Part shown: piece after piece, positions 4,822 to 12,311 of the stretch
Position numbering within the stretch: the stretch's first letter is position 1
How the letters are laid out: each line of letters begins with the position of its first letter
NCBI GenBank assembly: GCA_017504065.1
Contig: JAFVRU010000101.1
Location: forward strand, 1-12,311
Source: Clostridia bacterium
GTDB taxonomy: Bacteria; Bacillota; Clostridia; Christensenellales; Borkfalkiaceae
Direction: 5' to 3'
DNA: 12,311 nucleotides
Program-made: the position numbers and the translations under genes
Notes under the pieces: model-generated
Databases searched by the model: none
Seen by the model: the letters and a program-made list of their open reading frames with translations, nothing else
Told to the model about the DNA's origin: nothing

Positions 4822-6657
4822 ATGGAAAAGAAAGAAAAAGAAATCGAAATCGCTACGAACGTATCGTCCGGAGCGGAAAAAGTAGAGAGTGTGGAAAAGG
4901 AAGTTGCGCGTTCTACGCCCGCCAAACGGGTTACCAAGACGAAAACGACAGTCAAGGACCATGCGACGCTCGGCGGAGCAAGAGAAGAAAAGGTGAGCGC
5001 GAAAAAGAAGAACGCAGAGTTAAAGGGCAGTAAAGCGGAAAAGGAAAGCGCGGCGGCAAAAGCGCGCGTAGAAGCTGCTTTAAAGAAGAAAGAATTAAAG
5101 GAAAAGCGGAAAGCGGAAAAGGCGAAACGAGCCAAAGAACGCGCGGAAAAACGTAAAGAAATGCTTGCGAAATGGAAAGAAAAGCGCAAGGAAGAAGCGG
5201 AAAAACGCCGCGCGAAAAAGGAAGAAAAAATTCGCGAACGCGCGCATGCAAAAGCGAATAAGCAGCAAGAACGCTCCCGTAAGCAAGCGCAGCGCAAAAA
5301 GAAAGCAAACGACGGGAAGAAACGCGAGAACCGCGGAAAGGGTTACGGCGGTTGGATCGCGGCGGTCGTAACGCTCGGCGTAACGACGTTGGCGCTCGCC
5401 ACGGCGGTAACGGTGGAGAGTATCGAAATGAAAAATGCTCGCGCGGCAATGTTGACGGGGCATCGGGAAATGATCAGCGAGCTCACGGGGATTATGGAAA
5501 ACGTAGACGGGGATTTGGAACGTGTGCGCATTTCCGATTCGTCCGCGCAACAAAGCCGAATTTTGACCGATCTTTTGGTGCAAACGCGGCTTGCGGAATT
5601 GGATTTAGAGAAAATGCCCATTCCAGCGGAAGCCGATCGGAACTTGACGACCTTTCTCAACCGTACGGCTCGGGAATGCGAGAGAATGCTTTCGAAACTC
5701 CGCAACGGGGAAAAGCTGTCGGAGTCGGATCGGGAAACGCTCGATAGGCTCTATCAAGCCAACCATTCGATTCGTATGGAATTGGATCGCATGAACGCGG
5801 AATTGACGGATAAGGATTTGATGGACTATATCAAGGAAGGCAAGGGTAAGCTTGCCGACGGCTTGCGCGGGATTGAAGAAAAGACTTTGGCGGAAAACCG
5901 CGCGGCAATGGAAAATAAAATAGCGGAAAAGGCGGGGGCAGGTATGGGACGAAACGCGGAAATGCCGATGGAAAAACCCGAATCGAAGATCGATCCCGCG
6001 AAAGCGGAAGAACTCTGCTTCACCTATTTTTCCGACTACCAAATCGACGCGTATCAATGCGTGGGGGAAACGGTTTCCCGTTCCTATGCGGCATATAACG
6101 TGCAGGGCTACGATACCAAGGGAACGCTGTTGTTTGCGGAAATCGATCAGCAAACGGGCGCGTTGCTTCGGTTCGATTACTACGAAGACTGTAACTCGGA
6201 AACGTTCGATTTAAAGAACGCGGAAATGCTCGCGGAAAACTTTTTGGAAAAACTCGGCTACGAAGATATGGAGATCGTACGCTTCCGTAACAACGGTACG
6301 ACGACGGATTTCACGTTCGTTTACGAAGATGACGACGTAGCGTATTATCCCGACGAAGTACGCGTAAAAGTATGCCGTACGCGGGGTGTGGTAACGGGAA
6401 TGGACGCGACGAAATATTTCGCGCATCATAAGCAACGGAAAGAACCGCAAACGCAAATCACGCTCGGCGAAGCTTACGGGAAGCTGTATGACGGTTTGGA
6501 CGTGGAGTCTTCTCGGCTCGTCGTGATCGGAACGGGTCGCGGGGAACGCGCGGCGTACGAATTCCTTTGCGGCTACGGCGAAGAACGGTATTTGGTGTAT
6601 TTGGACGCGAATACAGGAGAAGAACTTTCCATTATTAGCGCAAGGGCGATCGAATAA
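4822..6657 (+). CDS. ypeB: YpeB-like germination protein with long charged N-terminal extension
   Basis: The product is 611 residues, against about 450 for Bacillus YpeB. YpeB is a forespore inner-membrane protein needed for SleB to localise and stay stable. Residues 1-173 are an extension I do not know from the family, dominated by Lys, Glu, Arg and Ala; residues about 74-165 look like a continuous charged helix or coiled coil. Residues 177-197 form a single transmembrane segment, followed by a helical region (about 198-375) resembling the YpeB N-terminal domain. From about 390 to the end come PepSY-type repeats, including FAEIDQQTGALLRFDYYED and LVYLDANTGEELSI. With this topology the extension would lie in the spore core and the PepSY part in the intermembrane space. 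The ATG at 4822 has AAGGGGG eight bases upstream; an earlier in-frame ATG at 4741 lies inside sleB and was rejected. A terminator follows at 6677-6708. Confidence 0.88.
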   Translation: MEKKEKEIEIATNVSSGAEKVESVEKEVARSTPAKRVTKTKTTVKDHATLGGAREEKVSAKKKNAELKGSKAEKESAAAKARVEAALKKKELKEKRKAEKAKRAKERAEKRKEMLAKWKEKRKEEAEKRRAKKEEKIRERAHAKANKQQERSRKQAQRKKKANDGKKRENRGKGYGGWIAAVVTLGVTTLALATAVTVESIEMKNARAAMLTGHREMISELTGIMENVDGDLERVRISDSSAQQSRILTDLLVQTRLAELDLEKMPIPAEADRNLTTFLNRTARECERMLSKLRNGEKLSESDRETLDRLYQANHSIRMELDRMNAELTDKDLMDYIKEGKGKLADGLRGIEEKTLAENRAAMENKIAEKAGAGMGRNAEMPMEKPESKIDPAKAEELCFTYFSDYQIDAYQCVGETVSRSYAAYNVQGYDTKGTLLFAEIDQQTGALLRFDYYEDCNSETFDLKNAEMLAENFLEKLGYEDMEIVRFRNNGTTTDFTFVYEDDDVAYYPDEVRVKVCRTRGVVTGMDATKYFAHHKQRKEPQTQITLGEAYGKLYDGLDVESSRLVVIGTGRGERAAYEFLCGYGEERYLVYLDANTGEELSIISARAIE

Positions 6658-6676
6658 TTGGATCAATACAAAAATT

Positions 6677-6708
6677 GCCGCGCAGGTAAAACTGCGCGGC
6701 GGTTTTTT
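6677..6708 (+). terminator. Rho-independent terminator after ypeB
   Basis: GCCGCGCAG (6677-6685) pairs perfectly with CTGCGCGGC (6692-6700) around GTAAAA, followed by GG and six T residues. It separates the spoIIR-sleB-ypeB unit from the flippase gene. Confidence 0.88.
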
Positions 6709-6753
6709 GCTATAAAAACGGCGTTTTTCCACATTCTATAAAGGGGGTGCGGT

Positions 6754-8181
6754 ATGGAGAAAACGAAAAACGGCAAAAAAGGGGGAAGCAAGAGCTTTTT
6801 AAAGGGCGCGCTTTGGATTGCGATCGGCGGGTTTACGGCAAAGATCATCGGCGCGCTGTATCGGATTCCGTTGACGAATTTGATCGGCGGTCGGGGTTTG
6901 GGGTTATACCAACTCGTTTATCCCGTGTATTGCCTACTTTTGACGGTTTCGGCTACGGGAATCCCGTCGTCGATCGCCAAGCTCACGGCGGAACGGATCG
7001 AAAAAGACGGCAACGACCGAGCGGTTTTCAAAACGGCGATGAAGCTGTTTTTATGGATTGGCGCGTTAGGCGCGGGATTGATGGCGCTCATTGCGCCCCT
7101 ATTGGCGAGCGCGCAGGGCAGCAAAGAAGTTTTAAGCGGGTATTTTGCGTTAGCGCCGTCCGTGTTTTTGGTTTCCGCGATCTCCGTATTCCGCGGTTGG
7201 TTTCAAGGCAAAAACAAAATGTTCCCGACGGCGGCGTCCGAAGTTTTGGAACAGCTCGTCAAAGTGGGATTCGGATTGTTTTTCGCTTATTGGTTTCGGG
7301 ATAACGTCGCCAAAGCCGTTGTGTTTTTGCTGTTGTCCGTTTCCATTTCGGAGCTCGCCACCGTGTTTTTGATGCTCGCGTTTTATAAGCGGGAGAAAAC
7401 ACCCCGTGAACCGTCGAAAGGCGGGGGCAGGGTAGGAATGAAAAGCATTTTGCGCTTGAGTATCCCCGTAACGTTTAGCTCGATTTTGTTACCCGTTTCC
7501 GGACTTTTGGACAGCGTGCTTGCTCCGCGATTGCTCGGCGCGTACGCAACGGACGCGGTTACGCTGTTCGGTTTGTTTTCAGGCGGGGCGGTAACGGTCA
7601 TCAATTTGCCCGTGTCGATTTGTTACGGGATCGCCGCGGCGAGCGTGCCTAGCGTGGCTTCGGCGGCGGCGCAAGCCGAAAACGGGAAAAAATCAGGGGT
7701 ACGGCGCAGGATTTTTTATGCGCTAGGGATCACCGTGCTCGTCAGCGCGCCGAGCGCTTTGGGCTTGTATTTTTTTGCCGAGCCTGCCGCAAAAATCATT
7801 TTTCGGAGTTTGGCGGGAGATGAATTGCAGGTGTTGGTTTCCCTGATCAAAGCCTTTTCGGTGAGCGCGTTGACGCTCTCGTGTGTGCAAACGCTCTCGG
7901 CGTGTTTGACGGCGCAGGGCAAGCCGCAATACTCGGCTCTGTCTATGCTGATTGCGGTTACGGTCAAAACGGCGGTGTACGCTTTCCTGCTCCGCGACCC
8001 GAAGATTTCCGTTTTAGGGCTTGCATACGCGACGAACGTTTGTTATTTGGTTGCTTTTGTTTTGGATTTGGTGTATAATTTATACGTATCGAGAAAACGG
8101 AAAGCGAAAGGAGAACGGACGGAACATGATTACGATCATCGGCTTGGGAGTGGAAAAAGGGGACTTGACGGAGCGCGGTAA
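6754..8181 (+). CDS. SpoVB/YabM-family polysaccharide or lipid II flippase-like protein
   Basis: The product is 475 residues and highly hydrophobic, with about 12-14 membrane segments, in the MOP (MurJ/Wzx-like) exporter superfamily. The N-terminus matches the SpoVB type: a short basic leader, then FLKGALWIAIGGFTAKIIGALYRIPLTNLIGGRGLGLYQLVYPVY (15-59), then GIPSSIAKLTAER (69-81). SpoVB is needed for spore cortex synthesis, and members are thought to flip lipid-linked wall precursors. The neighbour downstream is a YabN-type mazG, matching the yabM-yabN order in Bacillus, so this could be the YabM paralogue; the two cannot be told apart here. The ATG at 6754 has AAGGGGGTG just upstream. The last 19 codons (8126 onward) run over the start of mazG in another frame, giving a hydrophilic tail with no family resemblance. 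No convincing promoter was found in 6709-6740. Confidence 0.88.
   Translation: MEKTKNGKKGGSKSFLKGALWIAIGGFTAKIIGALYRIPLTNLIGGRGLGLYQLVYPVYCLLLTVSATGIPSSIAKLTAERIEKDGNDRAVFKTAMKLFLWIGALGAGLMALIAPLLASAQGSKEVLSGYFALAPSVFLVSAISVFRGWFQGKNKMFPTAASEVLEQLVKVGFGLFFAYWFRDNVAKAVVFLLLSVSISELATVFLMLAFYKREKTPREPSKGGGRVGMKSILRLSIPVTFSSILLPVSGLLDSVLAPRLLGAYATDAVTLFGLFSGGAVTVINLPVSICYGIAAASVPSVASAAAQAENGKKSGVRRRIFYALGITVLVSAPSALGLYFFAEPAAKIIFRSLAGDELQVLVSLIKAFSVSALTLSCVQTLSACLTAQGKPQYSALSMLIAVTVKTAVYAFLLRDPKISVLGLAYATNVCYLVAFVLDLVYNLYVSRKRKAKGERTEHDYDHRLGSGKRGLDGAR
8107..8113 (+). promoter_or_regulatory. Ribosome binding site of mazG inside the flippase gene
   Basis: AAAGGAG lies 12 bases before the ATG at 8126, inside the flippase coding frame. 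It supports the mazG start, where homology begins, over the earlier in-frame ATG at 8021, whose residues are only the flippase gene read in another frame. Confidence 0.65.
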
Positions 8182-9553
8182 AGCGGAAATTTTACGCGCG
8201 GTAAACGAAGGGCGCAAAGTCGTCGTTCGGACGGCGAAAACGGCTTCGTACGAAACGGTGCGGGAGCTCGACGTTCCCCACGTGGTTTTAGACTCCGTGT
8301 ATGAAACGAGTCGGAGTTTTACGACTTTGACGAAAAACCTTGCGAAAGCGGTGGTGGAGTGCGGGAAGGATTGCGTGTATCTCGTAGACGGTTCGATCGG
8401 GGAAGACAATTCCGCAAAAGCGCTGATCAAACGGTTTCGTGGGAACGTTGCGGTGATCGACGGCGTTTCCAAAACGAGCGTTTTGGCGCGCGCGGCAGGA
8501 TTTCAAAGCTGTTCGTATACCGCGGTTTCGGCGTACGAGTTAGCAGATAAAGCAGCTTCGGGAAACCTTGCGCTGCCCTTGATCGTCTACGATTTGGACG
8601 ATCGGGGACTTGCAAACGACGTGAAGCTGTTGCTCGGAGAACTCTACGGCGAAGAAACGCAAGCGCAGTATTTGCGGAGCGGAAAACCGAAAAAATTGCG
8701 GCTTTACGAGCTCGATCGGCAAAAGGCGTACGATTATACTTCGGCGGTGGCGATTGACGAGCAGGCATTGCTCCAAAAAGAACGGTTTACGCTGGAAGAT
8801 TTGCGGGAAATCATCGTGCGGTTGCGCAAGCCCGACGGGTGTCCTTGGGATCGCGTGCAAACGAACGAGAGTATCAAAATGTCGGCGGTGGAAGAAGCCT
8901 ACGAGCTAGTGGACGCCGTAGATTGCGACGACGATGAAAAGATTTTGGAAGAAACGGGGGATATTTTACTGCAAGCGGTATTCCATGCGGTTTTGAAAGA
9001 AGAAACGGGCGCGTTTACGTTGACGGACGTCTTGACGGGGATTTGTAAAAAACTCATCACACGGCATACCCATGTATTTGGTGAAGACAAGGCGAAGGAC
9101 GAAAAAGGCGCGCTGGGGGTCTGGGAAGAAAACAAGCGCAAGGAAAAGGGGCAGGATACGTTTGCCAAGTCTGTCAACGACGTGCCGAAGTGTTTCCCTG
9201 CCGTTATGCGGGCGCAAAAAGTCGGGAAACGCGCGGCGAAAGCGGGCATGGATTTCCAAGACGTCGAAGCGGCGAAAGCTCGACTTATTGAAGAACTTGT
9301 CGAGTTTACGGAAGCCTACCGCTCGGGCGACGCTACGGCGGCGGAAAAAGAGCTCGGCGACGTGTTGTTCTCGGCGGTCAACGTCGGCAGAAAGGCGGGT
9401 TGCGATTGCGAAAAGGCGTTGAAAGAGAGCGTGGATCGGTTCGCGGAGCGGTTCACAAAAGCGGAAGCGCGCGCTTTGGCGGACGGAAGAATTGTAACCG
9501 AGCTTTCGGAAGCGGAGTGGGACGAATACTATATCGCTGCGAAAAACGCATGA
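8126..9553 (+). CDS. mazG: YabN-type MazG: tetrapyrrole-methylase-like domain fused to two MazG domains
   Basis: The product is 475 residues. MazG domains hydrolyse nucleoside triphosphates to monophosphates and pyrophosphate in the cytoplasm, cleaning abnormal nucleotides or lowering ppGpp. Residues 1 to about 215 resemble the tetrapyrrole (CobA-like) methylase fold, opening MITIIGLGVEKGDLT; the loop that normally reads like PGHP is VDGSIGEDN (87-95), so methylase activity is doubtful. MazG domain 1 covers about 222-325: LRKPDGCPWDRVQT (233-246), EEAYE (256-260) and EETGD (275-279), the metal-binding pattern. MazG domain 2 covers about 365-445: EELVE (389-393) and EKELGD (407-412). Fusions of this type are found in B. 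subtilis YabN and many Clostridia. It overlaps the flippase gene by 56 bases and ends at a terminator, so yabO/P/Q-like genes do not follow here. Confidence 0.92.
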   Translation: MITIIGLGVEKGDLTERGKAEILRAVNEGRKVVVRTAKTASYETVRELDVPHVVLDSVYETSRSFTTLTKNLAKAVVECGKDCVYLVDGSIGEDNSAKALIKRFRGNVAVIDGVSKTSVLARAAGFQSCSYTAVSAYELADKAASGNLALPLIVYDLDDRGLANDVKLLLGELYGEETQAQYLRSGKPKKLRLYELDRQKAYDYTSAVAIDEQALLQKERFTLEDLREIIVRLRKPDGCPWDRVQTNESIKMSAVEEAYELVDAVDCDDDEKILEETGDILLQAVFHAVLKEETGAFTLTDVLTGICKKLITRHTHVFGEDKAKDEKGALGVWEENKRKEKGQDTFAKSVNDVPKCFPAVMRAQKVGKRAAKAGMDFQDVEAAKARLIEELVEFTEAYRSGDATAAEKELGDVLFSAVNVGRKAGCDCEKALKESVDRFAERFTKAEARALADGRIVTELSEAEWDEYYIAAKNA

Positions 9554-9554
9554 A

Positions 9555-9582
9555 AAAAATCGGCTTCTTCAAGCCGATTTTT
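9555..9582. terminator. Bidirectional terminator between mazG and proC
   Basis: AAAAATCGGCTT (9555-9566) pairs with AAGCCGATTTTT (9571-9582) around a CTTC loop. The + strand ends in a T run after mazG; the minus strand, after proC, also ends in a T run because the left arm is A-rich. The left arm begins two bases after the mazG stop. Confidence 0.87.
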
Positions 9583-9596
9583 CTTATAGACAACTT

Positions 9597-10397
9597 TTAT
9601 TTTTTCAGTTCTAAAGCGCGTTTGTAGGCGGCGTGCACAGCGGCTTCCGTCGCCTGTGCAAAACCCGCGTTTTCCATGGCGCATAAGCCTTCGATCGTCG
9701 TACCGCCCGGGGAACAAACCGCCGTTTTTAACGCTACGGGATCACCGAATTCCAAGAGCATTTTTGCTGCTCCGAGCAGCGTTTGCGCCGCATATAAAGC
9801 GGCTTTTTCTTTCGGAACGCCGCAGTCTGCCGCTCCGTTTGCGAGCGAATCGGCAAACGCGTATACGAACGCAGGACCGCAGCCCGACAATGCGCTTGCC
9901 GCGTCGATCGTTTCTTCGGGCAGCTCGTCAAATTTCCCTGCCGCGGAGAACGCGTGTAGAAATGCGTTGCGCGCGGGTTCGTCTACGTTCGAAAGGGAGT
10001 ACAAAATCATGCCTTCCCCAAGCAATACGGGCGTGTTGGGCATAATACGTACAATCGGCAAACCGTCCGCGCCGATGAGCGTGCGAATGGTTGCAATCGG
10101 CGTTCCCGCCGCCATCGTTACGACGACTGCGTTCGTCCGAGCCCGTAAAATTTCCGCGATCGGGGCGAGTGTTTGCGCCATGACTTGGGGTTTGACTCCG
10201 AGTACGATAAAACGGCTGTTTTTCGCGATTTCCTGTGCGGAAACGACGTTTACGCCGTACGTTTTTGCGAATTTTTCCGTTTTCGTTGCGTCGAAATCGC
10301 ACACGGCGATCTGCTCCGCGGGCAACGTTTTCACCGCCGCCGTAACGAGCGCGCCGCCCATATTCCCGCAACCGATAAATCCAAGCGTGTATTGCAT
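9597..10397 (-). CDS. proC: Pyrroline-5-carboxylate reductase
   Basis: The product is 266 residues, normal for the family. It reduces 1-pyrroline-5-carboxylate to L-proline with NAD(P)H, the last step of proline synthesis, in the cytoplasm. The N-terminal Rossmann domain shows GFIGCGNMGGAL (6-17) with the dinucleotide glycines, then LGVKPQVM (66-73) and IVRIMPNTP (115-123). The C-terminal dimerisation and active-site domain shows SALSGCGPAFVYAFADSLANGA (168-189) and CSPGGTTIEGL (228-238), the ProC signature. The ATG at 10397 has AAAGGAG six bases upstream; this site overlaps the proA stop, so translation is probably coupled. It is the last gene of proB-proA-proC, with 12 bases between proA and proC. 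Confidence 0.95.
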   Translation of the reverse strand: MQYTLGFIGCGNMGGALVTAAVKTLPAEQIAVCDFDATKTEKFAKTYGVNVVSAQEIAKNSRFIVLGVKPQVMAQTLAPIAEILRARTNAVVVTMAAGTPIATIRTLIGADGLPIVRIMPNTPVLLGEGMILYSLSNVDEPARNAFLHAFSAAGKFDELPEETIDAASALSGCGPAFVYAFADSLANGAADCGVPKEKAALYAAQTLLGAAKMLLEFGDPVALKTAVCSPGGTTIEGLCAMENAGFAQATEAAVHAAYKRALELKK

Positions 10398-10409
10398 AAG
10401 ATACTCCTT

Positions 10410-11669
10410 TTACCGAATTTGTCCGTCGCCGATAACGACGTATTTATAGGAAGTCAGTTCTTCCAAGCCCATCGGACCGCGCGCGTGTAATTTTTGCGTC
10501 GAGATCCCGATTTCGCAGCCTTTGCCGAACTCTCCGCCGTCCGTGAATCGCGTGGAAGCGTTCACGTACACCGCCGCGCTATCCACCGCTCGGGTAAACA
10601 GCGAAATTGCAGCGGGCGTTTGCGACAAAATACAATCGCTGTGCTTTGTCGAGTGTTTTCCAATATGTTCGACGGCTTCTTCCACGCCCGATACGATTTT
10701 CACCGCGAGTATATAATCGAGAAACTCGGTGTCGAAATCGGTTTCTTGAGCGGGTGTACCGTCCACAATCCCGCGCGCTTTTTCGTCCAAACGGAGCTCC
10801 ACAGTAGGGAGCGCCTGTTGCGCTCGGTCTACGCAAAGCCGTTGTTGGAGTTTGGGCAAAAACGACGGCGCGATCTTTTCGTGAATCAAACAAACTTCCG
10901 CGGCGTTGCAGACGGACGGACGGCTGGTTTTGGCATTTTCGATGATATCGAGCGCTTTTTCCTGATCCGCCGTTTCGTCCACGAACACGTGGCAAATTCC
11001 CGTTCCTGTTTGAATGCAGGGGACTTTGGCATTTTCTACGCAAGCGCGGATTAAGCCCGCTCCACCGCGCGGAATTAACGCGTCGATGAATCCTACCGCC
11101 GTCATCAGCTCGGTCGCGCTTTGGCGGGACACGTCTTCGCACATATTGATAAAGTTTTCGTTCAAGCCGCGGCTTTTCAGGCTCTCCCGCAACGTTTCCA
11201 CAATCGCGAGCGAAGAATAAAAGGCGTCCTTTCCGCCGCGCAATACGCAGACGTTGCCGCTTTTAAAACACAACGCGCCCGCGTCCGAAGTTACGTTTGG
11301 GCGGCTTTCGTAAATGATCCCGATCACCCCGAGCGGAACGCGGATTTTTTGCACCCGTAATCCGTTATACAGCGTGGAAGTTTCGAGTGTAACGCCGACG
11401 GGGTCGGGGAGCTTCGCTACGTCGCGAATGCCTTGCGCCATTGCACGGATACGTTTTTCGTCCAACCGTAGCCGATCGATCATGACGTCGGAGAGTACGC
11501 CTTTGGCGTTTTCCACGTCCTTATCGTTGGCTTGTAAAATCTTCGTCGCGTTCTTTTCCAATGCGTCCGCCATTGCGAGCAGGGCGTTGTTTTTTTCTTC
11601 CGACGAAAGCAAGCCCAGCGCGCTACTTGCCGCTTTTGCGTTTTGTAAAATTTCCTGCGTAGTTCTCAT
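10410..11669 (-). CDS. proA: Gamma-glutamyl phosphate reductase
   Basis: The product is 419 residues, the usual length. ProA reduces L-glutamyl 5-phosphate to glutamate semialdehyde with NADPH, step two of proline synthesis. It belongs to the aldehyde dehydrogenase superfamily. Visible family motifs are VPLGVIGIIYESRPNVTSDA (111-130), the block SRPSVCNAAEVCLIHEKIA (249-267) with Cys254 as the catalytic thiol, VDSAAVYVNASTRFTDGGEFG (362-382) and EIGISTQKLHARGPMGLEELTSYKY (386-410). Residue 385 is Cys where homologues often have Ala, a minor change. The ATG overlaps the proB stop as ATGA, and AAAGGAG lies within the proB end, so the two are translationally coupled. Confidence 0.96.
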   Translation of the reverse strand: MRTTQEILQNAKAASSALGLLSSEEKNNALLAMADALEKNATKILQANDKDVENAKGVLSDVMIDRLRLDEKRIRAMAQGIRDVAKLPDPVGVTLETSTLYNGLRVQKIRVPLGVIGIIYESRPNVTSDAGALCFKSGNVCVLRGGKDAFYSSLAIVETLRESLKSRGLNENFINMCEDVSRQSATELMTAVGFIDALIPRGGAGLIRACVENAKVPCIQTGTGICHVFVDETADQEKALDIIENAKTSRPSVCNAAEVCLIHEKIAPSFLPKLQQRLCVDRAQQALPTVELRLDEKARGIVDGTPAQETDFDTEFLDYILAVKIVSGVEEAVEHIGKHSTKHSDCILSQTPAAISLFTRAVDSAAVYVNASTRFTDGGEFGKGCEIGISTQKLHARGPMGLEELTSYKYVVIGDGQIR

Positions 11670-12311
11670 GCGCTTGCTCCTTTTTTAGCAAAAAACCGCG
11701 TATACGCCGCAGGTTTTCCCGCGACGACGTCGTAGAGAATTTCCGGTTCTTTCCCGTTGCATACGACGGTGTCCAAGCCCGCGGCGTTGCAAATTTCCGC
11801 GGCGTGGAGTTTGGTTTTCATACCGCCCGTACCAAGCGACGAACCTTCGCCGCCCGCGAGCGCTTGTAGATTTTCGTCAATCTCGACAACTTCGCGGATT
11901 AGCGTAGCGTTCGGGTCTTTGCGGGGATCGGCGGAATATAAACCGTCCACGTCGGACAAAATAATGAGTAGGGAAGCCTGCACGCTGACGGCGACGAGCG
12001 CGGACAGCGTATCGTTGTCGCCGACCTTGATTTCTTCGGTGGCGATGGTATCGTTTTCGTTGATGATCGGAAGCGCGCCGAGCTCCAACAGCCGGCGAAT
12101 GGTGTTGTTGAAATTCTCATGCCGATCGGGAGCGGAAAAGTCCGAGCCCGTGAGCAAAATTTGCGCGACGGTATGATTGTATTCGGTGAACAGTCGATCG
12201 TAGGTATACATCAACTCGCATTGACCAACGGCGGCTGCAGCTTGTTTGGTAGGGATATCCTTGGGCTTATTTTGCAAGCCGAGCTTGCCCACGCCCATAC
12301 CGATCGCGCCC
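11666..12311 (-). CDS. proB: Glutamate 5-kinase (5' end outside window)
   Basis: About 214 C-terminal residues are visible; the gene starts beyond the window edge and the frame is open to base 12310, beginning GAIGMG. ProB phosphorylates glutamate to glutamyl 5-phosphate, the first and usually proline-inhibited step. The amino-acid-kinase fold shows GALPIINENDTIAT, the substrate loop VGDNDTLSALVAV, ILSDVDGLY followed by ADPRKDP, and the GTGGMKTKLHAAEI block that binds nucleotide. After TVVCNG the protein ends within about 30 residues, so it lacks the C-terminal PUA domain found in E. coli and many other ProB proteins; single-domain ProB forms are known in bacteria. The stop overlaps the proA start by four bases. 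Any operon promoter lies outside the window. Confidence 0.95.
   Translation of the reverse strand, partial: GAIGMGVGKLGLQNKPKDIPTKQAAAAVGQCELMYTYDRLFTEYNHTVAQILLTGSDFSAPDRHENFNNTIRRLLELGALPIINENDTIATEEIKVGDNDTLSALVAVSVQASLLIILSDVDGLYSADPRKDPNATLIREVVEIDENLQALAGGEGSSLGTGGMKTKLHAAEICNAAGLDTVVCNGKEPEILYDVVAGKPAAYTRFFAKKGASA

Noticed and set aside
4677..5583. Several long minus-strand ORFs rich in Phe, Ser, Ala and Arg
   Set aside because: They mirror the Lys/Glu codons of the ypeB extension in other frames, have no ribosome sites and show no recognisable domain.
8021..8125. Upstream in-frame start for mazG
   Set aside because: The added residues are the flippase gene read in another frame; the methylase-like domain starts exactly at 8126.

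Overview
The window looks like a chromosomal segment of an endospore-forming Firmicute, probably an anaerobic clostridial lineage. Evidence: SpoIIR, a SleB/YpeB germination pair, a SpoVB/YabM-type flippase next to a YabN-type MazG, a rubrerythrin, strong AAAGGAG ribosome sites, and roughly balanced base composition with many GCG, ACG and CGG codons. The lineage is an inference; no rRNA or marker gene is present. I saw no insertion sequence, prophage, CRISPR array, tRNA or rRNA. No stretch above about 300 bases lacks a gene.

Layout. (1) Positions 1-91 are the acidic tail of a + strand gene, followed by a palindromic terminator (99-126) that also ends a minus-strand cluster. (2) On the minus strand, 1098 to 139, lie a rubrerythrin and two tiny genes that are easy to miss: a 47-residue protein that is about 43% asparagine, and a 50-residue protein ending in PVQDADDL, separated from it by one base. 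(3) trmL (1266-1772, +) has its own promoter and converges on a lipoprotein with a metallo-beta-lactamase fold (1823-3268, -) at a shared terminator. (4) From 3472 to 6657 (+) come spoIIR, sleB and ypeB, tightly spaced and ended by a terminator. (5) From 6754 to 9553 (+) come a SpoVB/YabM-like flippase and mazG, which overlap by 56 bases. (6) From 12311 down to 9597 (-) lies proB-proA-proC, with proB cut by the window edge.

How the genes fit together. spoIIR is a forespore gene that signals SigE activation in the mother cell. sleB and ypeB encode the cortex-lytic enzyme and its partner, also made in the forespore. Their tandem arrangement behind one SigF-like promoter candidate suggests one forespore transcription unit running from engulfment to germination. 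The YabM/YabN-like pair repeats a gene order known from Bacillus near other sporulation genes. proBAC is the complete glutamate-to-proline pathway. The most unusual points are the long Lys/Glu/Arg-rich extension on YpeB, the two mini-genes beside rubrerythrin, and the degenerate methylase domain in front of MazG.
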